A stretch of DNA of 64,000 bases, from assembly GCA_021234155.1 (NCBI GenBank), contig JAJEKV010000048.1, forward strand, positions 310,001-374,000, in the 5' to 3' direction. Below the pieces are notes generated by a model. It did no database searches. It had not been told where the DNA came from and worked only from the letters and a program-made list of their open reading frames with translations. Origin of the DNA: Isoetes taiwanensis (lineage: Eukaryota; Streptophyta; Lycopodiopsida; Isoetales; Isoetaceae). Position 1 is the first letter of the stretch. Every line of letters starts with the position of its first letter. This document shows positions 25,917 through 36,798 of the stretch, in pieces. Position numbers and translations under genes: made by a program.

Positions 25917-28900
25917 TAATATCCAACACTTCGACACATAAACTTCTATTCATAAGTTCTCAACCCCATGGTCACATAATCTCACCTAGCTACACTTAGC
26001 TTGGGAATTGAGCAATATATGACCTTGGAAAATCAATAGTCCTTCCAAACTCACCTAACATCCGGTTTTACATTGGCATTCCAAAGTCCCACCCTTGAAG
26101 CGGCATTTGCTAATAGCAACTTTTGACCATACAATAGCTTTCCATTGAGGCTCTAATCATTCAAGTCTTGATCCTAAATTACAATTCCATGAATAAGTAG
26201 TCGAAGATTAAGGGGTTTTCTAACCCCAAGACACAATTAGGTTGAATTCCAATCTTTCTAGCGGCTGACTCATTAGATGTCAAAATCTTTCCTCCCTGGG
26301 AGAAATTGAGCCATTCGAAGCAAGCCCTTGTAGAAAGGACAAATTGTTGGATGACCTGGTTTAAATCTATAAATGCTACTATAGATCGTGCATATTACAC
26401 TATGAATGGGCGCATCACATCTCCAAGTGCAATTGATAGCCATTCTCCCTCTTCCTCCTTGGAAAGAAATGGAGAAAGAAGCTCGTACTTAAAATTTCAT
26501 ATAATTCTAATTATCTACACTGATAATTAGTTGTTCCAATAATCGAATTAGGGACACATCATTATGATTAAAAGCAAGGTTACCATGTTTGCTCATAATT
26601 ATTGAGGCATTGCTTTGAATCTTGTGAACCAAAAGATCTTGGTTCCAAACCATTGCTTAATAAATCAATATAGAATTACACAATATCTTGCCTAGCTTAA
26701 ACCAATGCTATGGATCAGATATCATGTACATGGTATATTTTCAATTTAAAAACATATATTACCTTGCTATCTATGTTCCTTGGTAGAGGAACTATAAGTA
26801 GCCTCGTAATAAGTTAATCTCATGACCTGTATGTCGTAGTTGTATAACCTATTCCATTTATATGGAACAATACATCAACTTGTGTATCAATAGTGCACCC
26901 ATTCCTCTATTTACACGCTTTATCTAGTGAAAAATAACACAAATGATTACTTTTATTTGATGCAAATTATCTACCTTGATGGCGTCGATTTACCAAGTAA
27001 ACCAATCTAGGCCTGGGATGAAAATCTTATCCAAAGGTTCCGAGGTGTAATATGTATACATTAAAACATTAAAAACTTTTCAATTTTATCCCAGAGTCGA
27101 TCTAGTTAATATGACAAAAAAGAGGAAGTGTAGTCGATTCAAATTTCAACAAAAGAAAGGAAGTGTCCAAGTCTATCTTCGAACATAAACCAAAGTCCTT
27201 TTGTGGTCAAACAAGAATATGCACAAAGCATTAGTGTGTATAACATCCGAATGGATTACACATTCTAAAGTAGCTTCAATGGACTTTTATGCTCAAATGA
27301 CCAACTCATCCATCTCTTAACATCCCTGATGTTAAGCTAGGAATATCGAGTAACAATATGGGGTTTCAATTGCCTTATATATATCCATGGGATTATTGCA
27401 ATCAATACCAAGTATGGTCACTTGACCTACTATCATGGTAGATACCATATGTTTTGACTTCCCCTTCGTGATGGAATCCCGGACTCTGGGGGTCCTAATG
27501 GAAGCTCGCTTCCAAAACACGAGATTAAATTTAATGAAGTCCAATCACGTAGGAACCAATGTGAAGTTCACCTCCAACAATTCCTAATTTTGTGAACTTC
27601 TAGCACGTGGACCCTAGGTCGTGCCTATTGATTTCTATATATAACAGCATAGCCATCACCAATTCCTTTTAGCAAAAATTGGTTAGGGCTAACAAAGTTG
27701 GAATGAGTCGTCTACCTCCCACCATTAAGCCCTGGCTCCCCGACGCAACTGCTTAGCATCACTAAGGTGAAAGGCAAATGGTCCACTTCCAAAGTGTACA
27801 TGTAGCCAGCAAACCCAGTTGCGGTTTGTAACCACCCCGTGCTGCAGGCAAGAACCCCAAGCCCTTTAGAGTACTAGCCGGCTAATAATAATGGATAATA
27901 GTTAGCTAAGTTAATAATATTAACCTTAGAAACTATTAAAGTTATAAAGGGTGGAATTAGGAACCCGTTATCAGCCAGCAAGCTTCAACGTAGTTAGATT
28001 CGGGCCCTTTTTTTGGACGATTATGCTCCCTGGACTGCTCAATTGACTGCCTTTTTGAACTTCCCATGCTCAATTGATATTAATCCCTGGATTAGTATGA
28101 AGCCAAGCTTCATAAGTAGTTCTACCCTCAAAACTAGTACTGCAACAGCAGTATTGCTCAATCAACAGAGCAAGAACACAAACACAATGGATAATTCCCA
28201 ACTATCAAGAAAGCTTTGGGAATAATCCCAAAGAGGTTGTATTGATCTCTGATCAATCCCTAAAGACGCATCACAGCAGTATGTCAAAGGAATAGAAGAA
28301 ATCGATCTTCAAGGCAGCACCAAAAGCTATCCTCTAGGAATCGATGTCCTTCCCAAAATGGCCTCAATCCTTTATGTACTAGTGGCAAGGCTTAGATTAG
28401 CCCCTGAAAAGGCTTTGGGCTTTTTTCCAGCCTTGAAATCCGTCCTCCCTCTACAGATTCAGGACCTTTAAGCAGATCCGGCATGCCCGTGATAACAGAG
28501 AAAACGAATTCCCTAAGGAGAAGAGCCCAACCAATGGGGTTCCTCCACATAGACCCCTCCATCCAAAGGTTAAGCTTTTTAAAAGGTCTACATTAACATT
28601 ACATTTAAATTGCATGTTAACATACGAAACAAATGCCATTGAAAATAACTCAACACTGCCCGTGGCAAGAATGGCCACTGGAACGTTCCCAAGCCACCGG
28701 TGGCACTTCCAAGGCCAACTCACAACCTGCCCCTAGGCAGCAGTCTCCCAGGTCTTAAAATTGTAACAAAGCAGCAGTGCATACTCTATTGGAACTCGAT
28801 TAGTGAAGTTGGCTGCCTTTACTATACTTCCTTTCCGTTTTTGGCACATTAAAGAGATTATCATGCTTTAGATTACTCTAGATGCTGGCTACACATGCAT

Positions 28901-30087
28901 AAAGTGTTGTCCAATTAGTGAAGACAACCCTATGGGCATAATTCAGCATGTTCCCTTTATGGCATCAAATGGAGAAATATGGGTTATGCTTAGATCCACA
29001 GAGACAATTGGAAGAATATGTATGGCCAAAAAAAGATGGGGTTTACATGTGTAAACCAATGCTACTCTCACCAAGTTTCCAAATCCAAATTGTAGTATGT
29101 TCCTTGTTGTTATGTATACGGTGGTTGTGCTCCTGCAGCATTGCTACTAATCATCTAAGGCTATGAATATAGTGTGTAGTTGAATCATCTTCTTTTGAAA
29201 ATTATTATGGTGGATATACAAAGGTATTGTGGGGGGCATTTTTGCGTCCGCCAAGCACCCCATCAGCACCGCACCCCTAAGTTTTTTTTTAATTGAAGTT
29301 GTGAAGTTTTAAGAGAATCTTTTACCCGTCAAACCCTATGAAGCCTTTCTTGTTACATTCCTCCTCCACGCTCATTTTCAAAGCTCACGACATTTGTCGA
29401 GGCCGATCGTTCAAGCACTATGATGAATGCTCTGGGGACCCTATGGAAGGTGCGAACCCGGATCGCTTTGCAAACAATCATGAAATGTCTTGTCCAAAAG
29501 GTGGTTAAAATTTTTTTTTTCCATTGATTTTAAGCACAATAACTCTGTATCCAGCAGAGGTAACCTTAAGGCTTGCCCATAGGCGTGGGCTATGAAGATT
29601 GCGACCCTCGGGTTGGAGTTTCACATGTATTGGGGTTTGCCAAATGAAGGTAGAGATCCTTCATCACTATCTTGGGATATTTGTCCCATGGGATTTTTCT
29701 TCTTGTTTGGACTAATCAATTGATAAGAATGAAAATAAAATTATATAAGGTGAGACCGAATTCCATGATGAGCTTTAGGATTTGGTGCATAAGGTTTACC
29801 AATTTGGATTGAAGAATAATGAAGCTGGAACTATCTTTCTTCGGGGATTTTGCAGCAACACACTAAAAGGGCTCTTGCTAACCTCGGGTAGCTACAAGCT
29901 TGATTGGGCAAGATTTGCGTGGGGGCCGGTTACAAATCTCTAAAAGGAATAACAAGAAAAGAACTACAATTGAGGAGTTGGGGTTAAGTAATGTAGCAGT
30001 GCAATTTGTACTTTGGAAACTAACCAACATGGCTTGATCCCGAGATGTCGACTTTGGACAAGACTTAAAAAGCAAAGGAGATGCGAG
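25917..30087. other. Non-coding stretch of copy B with possible upstream exons
   Basis: This matches copy A 9103-13287. No gene is recognisable in 25.9-29.3 kb. Between about 29.6 and 30.0 kb the + strand has exon-like pieces: a GLPNEGRDPSSLSWD frame near 29635, a donor gtgag near 29750, and a stretch with LIGQD-type wording near 29905. They may be 5' exons of the RING-H2 gene, but boundaries and frame could not be fixed. Confidence 0.45.
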
Positions 30088-30624
30088 ATGGTTGAGACCA
30101 ATGGAGAACTGGTCGGTTATGATCGTATGGCAAAGAACTCTATCAAACGCATCACTGAAGCTAGAAATAATTTGCAGGATTTGAAGGAAGTATGCCCAGA
30201 CAAAGAGAATTGCATTGATCGGTTGGAGCAAGAAGAGAATACATATGGCCTTTCATTACTAACTGTTTTACAACGTGAGAAAAAGATCGATAATAGGTCT
30301 TCTCTCGAGTATGATATCAGCAAAATTAAGTTGTCTCTTGAAATGACAAAAGAATCATTAGAAGACTTGGAGACAAGGATAAGCAACCTAAAACATTTAA
30401 AGGATTCTTTCGTGCATGAGTTAGTAATTAGGCCTACTGCTGGTATTTGGACACAGGTAGATAGGGCATCTGGTTGTTCAATATGTAGCTTGGATTTTAG
30501 TGCGAATTTCGACTTGCAAGTGCGTTTGTATTGTGGACATAAGTTCCACTTATTTTGTTTTCAAATATGCATTGAAAACATGCATTGCATAGTGTGCAAA
30601 GAAGATCTGCCTGCTGATTTATAG
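30088..30624 (+). CDS. RING-H2 zinc-finger protein with coiled coil
   Basis: The frame from the ATG at 30088 codes 178 residues. Residues about 62-115 are rich in Leu, Glu, Lys and Asp with heptad-like spacing (DISKIKLSLEMTKESLEDL), suggesting a coiled coil. The C-terminus has the ordered zinc ligands of a RING-H2 finger: C130-x2-C133, C149-x-H151, H154-x2-C157, C167-x2-C170. RING fingers normally recruit a ubiquitin-conjugating enzyme, so an E3 ligase role is plausible by family only. The frame continues past the TAG (30622-30624) into a Glu/Asp-rich stretch (QELGYLEFNPDNG), so the stop may truncate a longer protein. Upstream exons probably exist, since the frame is open upstream of the ATG. 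The same TAG is present in copy A. Confidence 0.6.
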   Translation: MVETNGELVGYDRMAKNSIKRITEARNNLQDLKEVCPDKENCIDRLEQEENTYGLSLLTVLQREKKIDNRSSLEYDISKIKLSLEMTKESLEDLETRISNLKHLKDSFVHELVIRPTAGIWTQVDRASGCSICSLDFSANFDLQVRLYCGHKFHLFCFQICIENMHCIVCKEDLPADL

Positions 30625-30709
30625 CAAGAGTTGGGCTACCTTGAATTCAACCCAGACAATGGCAAGCAGGAAGATGAAAGTAGCACTGAAGGCTCTGATC
30701 CAATGTCAG

Positions 30710-31250
30710 ATGAGGAAGATGTAGAAGTTGTGAACGACAAACCCACTAAATTGCAAGTAAAAAGAAGATTTACAAGGTCGATGACAAGCCCATCAAAAAG
30801 TGAGTTTCATTTATTTCTTTGCTTGATTTTGAGTTTTTATTTTCATATTAACTAGGAGGCATGTATGTGTAGAGAGATTAGAGCGTGACCCCGAGGTGGA
30901 GATTAATGAATCAGGTGTATATTTTGTGCATTTCTTGCATTTGAGGTTCAATTCAAAAGTAGATGGTCATAAACCATTTGATAGGTGCTACTTTTGTAGC
31001 GGAAGATGAGGAATGAGAAGTTGTGAGCGTCAAATCCACTAAATTGCAAGTGAAAAGAAGAGTTACAATGACCCATCAAAAAGTGAGTTTCATTTATTTC
31101 TTTGCTTGCTTTTTGAGTTCTTATTTCATATTAACTAGGAGGCATATGCGTAGAGAAATTAGAGCCAATTTCTAGGTGGAGATTAATGAATCGGGTGCAT
31201 ATTTTGTGCATTTCTTGCATTTGAGGTTCAATTCAAAAGTAGATGGTAAC
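30710..31250 (+). repeat. Duplicated lysine-rich exon cassette, copy B
   Basis: Unit 1 (about 30710-31003) and unit 2 (about 31004-31250) share, in order, a gatgaggaa start, coding for a KLQVKRR-type basic stretch, the donor-like aaaaagtgagtttcattta, a tattaactaggaggcat segment and gtagatggt at the end. The first unit reads on from the RING-H2 frame (EEDVEVVNDKPTKLQVKRR). The second unit carries a frame-changing indel. This looks like duplication of an exon together with its intron. Confidence 0.7.
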
Positions 31251-31754
31251 TATTTGATATGTTTGAAGGGATACAAGTCGATATCCCCACCAAGAAGCGG
31301 TGGAAGAAAACTTGAATCAAGAAGCCACCAAAGAATGCAAGTAAAAAGGCCTCATCATTGAGGAAGAACGAGATTAAGGACAAACTGTGTAGATATTTGA
31401 GAGGGATCAATTAAAAATTTGGGAACTGCAAAAAATAATAATGTTGGAACTGCTAAGAATGTTTCCGCTGTTGAGACTCATTGGATCTAGCGAGATTGTT
31501 GGCTCTATTTGGAAAATATAAAGCTCCATCGCTAAAAGATAAGAAAGTAGATGTAACCATATGTCGAAGGAAGATACAACCATAGGTCGAGAAAGAAGAT
31601 GCTCAAACTAACTTGGAGCATACATCTCCAATCAAAGATGCAGTCGTATTAAAGAGAAGTTTGATGAAGTGGAGGCCACACACACACCACCGAATCCAAA
31701 GGTAAGATCTTTGAGTTTGTTTATTTGGTTCTCTAAAATGATGTAATTTGGCAG

Positions 31755-31981
31755 CTACAGATTCAAGTCAACAATGTGAGTCTTGGGATTCAACAGGGAT
31801 TACAAACCTTTGGTTCCTAGGCATGCATTATAATGCCTTCAATCCAGAGCAGGTTGGTTTGGCAGCAGATCTTAACTCTGTAGGTTTTCGGACAATAGGT
31901 GTTCCAAATGCTATACCACCAACAACGAACGAAGCGAGAATGAAGTTCAATCTCAAAGAGCAAAAAAGGACCCTAAAATAG
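31755..31981 (+). CDS. Exon of unknown protein in the duplicated unit
   Basis: After a ttggcag acceptor at 31748-31754 the frame is open for about 75 codons, with a mixed hydrophilic composition (WDSTGITNLWFLGMHYN and RTIGVPNAIPP). The TAG at 31979-31981 is followed in frame by AKKIKQDDDD and then a stop, so it may be a premature stop. Copy A has the same region (15000-15205) with indels. It probably belongs with the upstream RING-H2 and lysine-rich exons. The product is not recognised. Confidence 0.4.
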
Positions 31982-32030
31982 GCGAAGAAGATTAAACAAG
32001 ATGATGATGACATTACTTTCTTGTGATCTT

Positions 32031-32112
32031 TTGGCATTAGATAGACAGAAATTTTGTGGCATTACATAGACAGAAATTTTGTGGCATTAGATAGACAGAA
32101 ATTTTGTGGCAG
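32031..32112 (+). repeat. 30-bp minisatellite, three units, copy B
   Basis: Three units of about 30 bp follow each other, reading ggcattagatagacagaaat then tttgtggc; the middle unit has attacatagac. They lie in the 3' flank of the preceding exon. Confidence 0.8.
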
Positions 32113-32789
32113 TTATATCATGGCAGCCCAAATTTTGTTACATCAACTACTTCTGTAAAAAACCATTATTATAAATATGTTACTGTTCTGTGTACTTGTT
32201 CTTGTCATGTAATTTTTCCATTAAGTTCTACAGAGATACCAATACCAAAGAATTAGAATATTTACAACACTGTGAATGTGTGTAAGTCATAGGGTCATTA
32301 GCACACTATTTACAGGTATATCACATTCAACCAGCATATATCTTCTACCAACATTGCAGGTATGCCTTCAACACCCTTAGACAATCCACAATCCACAATC
32401 CATTTGGCTTCAAACATCTAATTCAGAATCTCAGGCTGTTTCAAACTTTCTGGCAAATGCATGCAGTACATTGAGAAGTCCTCCACATCACTATTTGTTT
32501 GAACATAAATAAGCATGATTTCATTAATTGGAGAAAATAATGCAATTTTGAGAATTTTAAGCACACCTAATTTGCTCAAGCACCAATAGTTTCACCTACT
32601 TCTTGAGTCCAAGATACATGAGGTTACAACATACACATATCTATACAAATTATGCGTTATACTTGTACGTGTACGTGATACTTGTACAAGCTCAATAATG
32701 GCGCTACAATCTACACCAATAATTCACATCAATAATTTTACTTCACTATAAAAGCAGCTCCATTCGGTGGTAGAGGCCATTCATCTCCC

Positions 32790-33351
32790 ATGGCTTCCTT
32801 GCCTCCTCGTCCGGAGCACATCCGATCCTTCAAGTGCTACCTGAGCTATAATTATCAATCTTCATCCATGGCTGCAGTCCACTGGAATGTTATCAACAAG
32901 CACGAAGGCTATGGGCCATCTTACAAGGTCATGCAGTTGGGGCATTTCTGCACAGGCTTGGCAGCGCATAGAGATATTTTCAGGCATTGGAAATAGGCTC
33001 ATGATAGTAGCAGTTATCGAGCCTTCCCCTAACTTCATGTCAGCAACAGCATGCTTTGGATCGGCAAAAATGATAACACCACACCCGTAAGCCATGTGGC
33101 AGCATTCCATGTATGAGTGTGCATGCCTTCTCGATTAGCTTATCTATAGAGAGCCCTTGCACATGATTTGTCTCATTATTGCCCAACCTCCCATTGCCTC
33201 CGACCTGCCAATTTATGCGTTTAATCTGTCCTGGTGGCGTGCAAACTTCTTCATCTCCCACAAGCTGAACATCAATGTCCTTTTTGTACCACAAGACAAA
33301 ACTCCCAACAGCTTCACCAAGTTTTTCTATTTCTTGCTCAGGACTTGGTAG
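32790..33351 (+). pseudogene. Decayed ORF of unknown function, copy B
   Basis: The ATG at 32790 opens MASLPPRPEHIRSFKCY and runs 68 codons to HRDIFRHWK. A second + frame, from about 32950, continues IFSGIGNRLMIVAVIEPSP and NFMSATACFGSAKMITPHP. It then carries on through a TAA near 33088 and a TAG near 33137, into EPLHMICLIIAQPPIAS and NINVLFVPQDK, to a stop at 33349-33351. The pieces join into one sensible protein if one frameshift and two stops are bridged. No family is recognised. It lies between the RING-H2 exons and the methyltransferase-like gene on the same strand. Confidence 0.5.
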
Positions 33352-33501
33352 TGGCAGCTGTCCATCGAAAACATTCACAACTGAAACAACTACCATACCC
33401 TCCGGGCCTCCGGGACATTCGAATTGTGATGTCGCTCAAAGTTGTGGACTCTTCCTTCTGCCATCTTCCTCCCCAGCAGATAAAGCGAGATTAGATCCGC
33501 C

Positions 33502-33813
33502 ATGGACACCAATTGGCTAAGAGCCGTGGCCAAGAAAAGAAGTGTGAAGCCATTAGCTACTTTAGGAGAGCCTTCAGCAGCAAAGATACATGTTGAAGAA
33601 CCACAATCCACCATAAACCCCTCCGGTATTGTTAACCCTACTATTCCTCTTGCTATAAAAGGCCCAGATAGCTCTACTTCTGGTGCCTTCATTCCTAAGA
33701 AAAGTACTACTTTCAAAATAAACCTTCGTAATCTGAACACTGAGGAAAGCCCACAGCCCAGCAATTCTCAAACCCCCATACATTATAGAAGTCTCTTACC
33801 TTTCAGTTATTGA
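33502..33813 (+). CDS. Small ORF, 103 residues, unknown
   Basis: An ATG at 33502 opens a hydrophilic frame (MDTNWLRAVAKKRSVKPLAT at the start, then Ser/Thr/Pro-rich) ending in TGA at 33811-33813. It is on the same strand as its neighbours, and copy A (from 16728) has the same start with indels. It may be an exon of the preceding ORF or of the gene starting at 33877. The overlapping minus-strand frames are hydrophobic shadows. Confidence 0.4.
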   Translation: MDTNWLRAVAKKRSVKPLATLGEPSAAKIHVEEPQSTINPSGIVNPTIPLAIKGPDSSTSGAFIPKKSTTFKINLRNLNTEESPQPSNSQTPIHYRSLLPFSY

Positions 33814-33876
33814 CATGGCCTACACCCACTGCCATTCCAATCGAATTGAAGTTCAATCCAGGAAGAGGAACGCAAG

Positions 33877-36518
33877 ATGGCGAGAGCAGAGACTACTCAA
33901 AAGCTTGAGCAGTTTAAGCGGTTCTACCCCTTAGGGGTTAAGCGGTTTACTAAGATTTCTATTTTGATTGTGAACCAGCACGGCAAATATGACACAATCG
34001 AATGCGCTCAAATGACCATGTTCAAAAACGGTTAAAAGCTTCAAGACATATCCAACGAGAGGTCCTCACGTCTGACGGCGTACGTACCATTTGACCCCAT
34101 TATGAGGTGATTGCTTGTTTTTCTTTTGGACTTTTCGTTATTTAGGTTTGACTTGATCGTTATCCATTTTTTAGGAAGAGGGTGACATGGAGCAATCCAG
34201 GAGGATCCGGGGGCAAAAATTTTACATTATATCCGGCAATCCACGGTATTTGCTGGCCATGCGGCTTCTTTGTTGATTCGTCCGGGCAGTTAGAGCAGCA
34301 ATTAGAATTTGCTAAAGTCTATGCTAGAAGAAGATTGAGAGTGCTCAACGGAAATCGACAGACAAAGAATACATAGAGTTGAGCATTCAATGCAACGAAG
34401 TGATTGCAAACAAAAGCTGCAACAACTTCGTCATCAGCACAAGGCTTATGGCTGTCCTCCTCAAGGACCTATAGGGACTACAACGAGTTCAGCTTGGAAG
34501 GTAGTTATTCATTTTCTACTCACCAACATCGTGGCCGCGATATTGACGACCTTTGTTTCTGCAGGACTTCCATAAAATTGCAACCACCACATTGAAAGTG
34601 CAGGACCTTAAAGATGAAAAACAATTCATCTTTATGGAGAAAAAAGTTTTCAAGAAATTAATGGAAGTTGCTGGAATGTGGGTGAATCGTAAGCTCAGTG
34701 ACGACCATGGTGAGTTTCCGGATAAGCCAAGCAAGGACTTCTTTAACAAGACCTGGCTACGGTTCCTTCGAGGTATGTCGAATGCAGAGGTGGCACGGCT
34801 GCTAGATGAAATTATGGAAGGCAAGACGTATCTAAAGGTGCAGTCAGGGTATAGCGGCAGGTTTGATTGCAAGCAACGGGCAACTGACATTAGAACCCTA
34901 ACTTTTATGAGGCGTGAAATATTATCCTATGCCTCTAATTTGCTACAAAGGGATTTCGATAGCTTCGAGGAATTGCTTGATCTTTTCGATTTTCTGAGCG
35001 AGAGAATACTAGATATATCGAATCTCGTCTGAGTAGTAATGTGAAGGCAAATTATAACAAGGACCATACACTAGGCAACCTGCCTGTGGCCTTCTTGGAG
35101 CCAATCTGAAATATTCTAAAGCCAGAAGAGGCTAGAAAAAGAAAGGAAAAGAAAAACATTGTGCTGGCAGTGACAAAGATGGCATCCCTACATCCTCCAC
35201 AGTTTCCAAGAATGCCACTTTGATATTCATTGACATCCGAGGGATCAACAAGGTATGGGATTGCAAAAAATATACAGACCTTTTTACAAGGATAGCCACC
35301 ATGACCACTGCAAAAATTTATCATTTGGTTGTTATCATGCGCTCTGTGAATTTGTCGAATTACATGTACAGTCAGAAGCAGATTCAGGGAGGGGGCCATC
35401 TGTCTTTGGGTTCTTATGAAGAAGTAGGCTGGGAGAGCAAAAGAAAGGTGAAAGAGCATCAGTATTATATTAGTCATATGTGCATTAACAGGAGTGACAC
35501 TCGTGTAGCACCTGTGCAACCTGAGCTGGAGCTTCGTCTATCTCCACATGGCAAGGCTCCGAAGCAAACACCATTGCCTCCAATGCCGCTTACAGGAAAT
35601 GAGGATGCCGATGAAAAGATAAAAAAGAAATTCCAAACTCTTTTTACAGGCAAACTAAGATATAAATGGGCAGCAATGGAAGGCGATCTTGTATTGAAAT
35701 GCCAGCTGAAAACCTCTTATGCCTATTATATTGTTGATCAGCTGGTGCCCACTGACGGTTGCGTCCTGGATTTTTTTTCGGTTGGGACAGCTTCTCGTGT
35801 CGCTCTTATGCAAGGGAAAAAGAGCGTGGCCTTTGAAAGTTCTGGTAAAGTGTGGTCCTTCTTAGAAACGCTTGAGAAAATGGCCCGCCAAACTATTGGG
35901 GGATCTGAAGAAGAGGAGAAAGCAGAGAATGCAGAGGCCAATCCTGAGCTGCCCGATATCAATATTACCCAACAGACAGATATATCTGGGTTCATTTTGG
36001 ATAACCTCGATGCTAAAGGCTATGAGGAGAGAATGCAGGAAACAAAGTGATTGCTGGAAGCCACGGAAAAAGGTATTCATGCCCTCGAACCTACTTTTCA
36101 AAAACTAGGGGCACTAAACCAGAAGCTTGATGGGTTCATGCCATTCTTGACAGGCCAACCTAGGTTTGAATATGTGGGCGTGGACCACATGGAAATAGAC
36201 CAAGATGAGCGTGCTGGGACACAAGAGCATTAGGGTGCCTGCAAGAAGCTGAAGACCTTTCATCCAGACGAGATTGCTACTGAGTCAGAGAAAGAATATA
36301 TAAGCGTGACCAATGCAGGAGATAGTGAAAATGAGAAACCTGATCCACATGTGGAGCTCTTGGCAAAGGCCATGGACGTGCAAATTCCAGTTGTCACAGG
36401 TTATTCAGAGATGGACACAACACAAGCTATGGAATTGGGTAGAGCACATGTAATCCGGATAGCCAATGAATTGGGTGTGATACCTGATAGTGTTTCTGAA
36501 ACACAATCATTTGAATGA
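33877..36518 (+). pseudogene. DNA methyltransferase-like multi-exon gene, decayed
   Basis: Exon 1 is 33877-34106 (KLEQFKRFYPLGVKRFTKIS; gtgatt donor). Exon 2 starts at 34175 after tttttag, and the splice keeps frame into RVTWSNPGGSGG. A later segment (34553-35010) contains KLSDDHGEFPDKPSKDFFNK. The C-terminal half (35220-36518) holds FIDIRGINKVWD and, about 175 residues later, VLDFFSVGTASRVALMQGKK. The latter resembles AdoMet motif I of N6-adenine or N4-cytosine DNA methylases. The former sits where a DPPY-type catalytic motif would be in a permuted enzyme but reads DIRG. Damage includes in-frame stops at 34033-34035 (TAA), 35107-35109 (TGA), 36048-36050 (TGA) and 36231-36233 (TAG), with frameshifts near 34360, 34555, 34995 and 35190. 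The frame otherwise continues to TGA at 36516-36518. The methylase assignment is inference from motif I. Confidence 0.5.
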
Positions 36519-36633
36519 TACTGCATCCCTATTGTACAATACATCCATCAATGGAAATTTTTGCTTCAGGAATTTGATTTACTTTAGCTTTGTGTCTTTA
36601 TTATTACTTGGTGCATGTTTACTGTTGAAAATA

Positions 36634-36647
36634 ATCGCGGCCGCGAT
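36634..36647. repeat. 14-bp perfect CG-rich palindrome
   Basis: ATCGCGGCCGCGAT is its own reverse complement and stands out in AT-rich DNA. A related inverted repeat lies about 150 bp away (36783-36798), and both are followed by the bases CCT. Confidence 0.7.
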
Positions 36648-36782
36648 CCTCTGTAGCAAATACATAGCGTAAAATAGTGCAATGTGTGTGGTGTGCCTAC
36701 TCCACTTCTCTTTTGGAGTACGTAATGCTCTCATATGGTGTTAATAAAAAGGCCATTGTTTTCTCTGTTTTCAGTTGCGAAA

Positions 36783-36798
36783 GATCGCGTTCGCGATC
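36783..36798. repeat. 7-bp inverted repeat GATCGCG-TT-CGCGATC
   Basis: Two 7-bp arms are separated by TT. It is the same type of CGCGAT-rich inverted repeat as at 36634-36647. It could be a protein-binding site or the end of a decayed element; its function is unknown. Confidence 0.65.

Larger units (their letters stand above)
18169..34914 (+). repeat. Copy B of the ~17-kb direct duplication
   Basis: Copy B mirrors copy A in order. From about 27.7 kb onward it is clearly the better-preserved copy: its RING-H2 frame and later exons are open where copy A is broken. Its left part (about 20.4-25 kb) has blocks with unusual GC enrichment relative to copy A. The right end is not a gene end: the sequence runs on into the 3' half of the methyltransferase-like gene. 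Confidence 0.85.

Noticed and set aside
33040-33764. Minus-strand frames of 118 and 124 codons
   Set aside because: They are hydrophobic shadows of + strand frames that keep sensible protein wording and order between the two copies.
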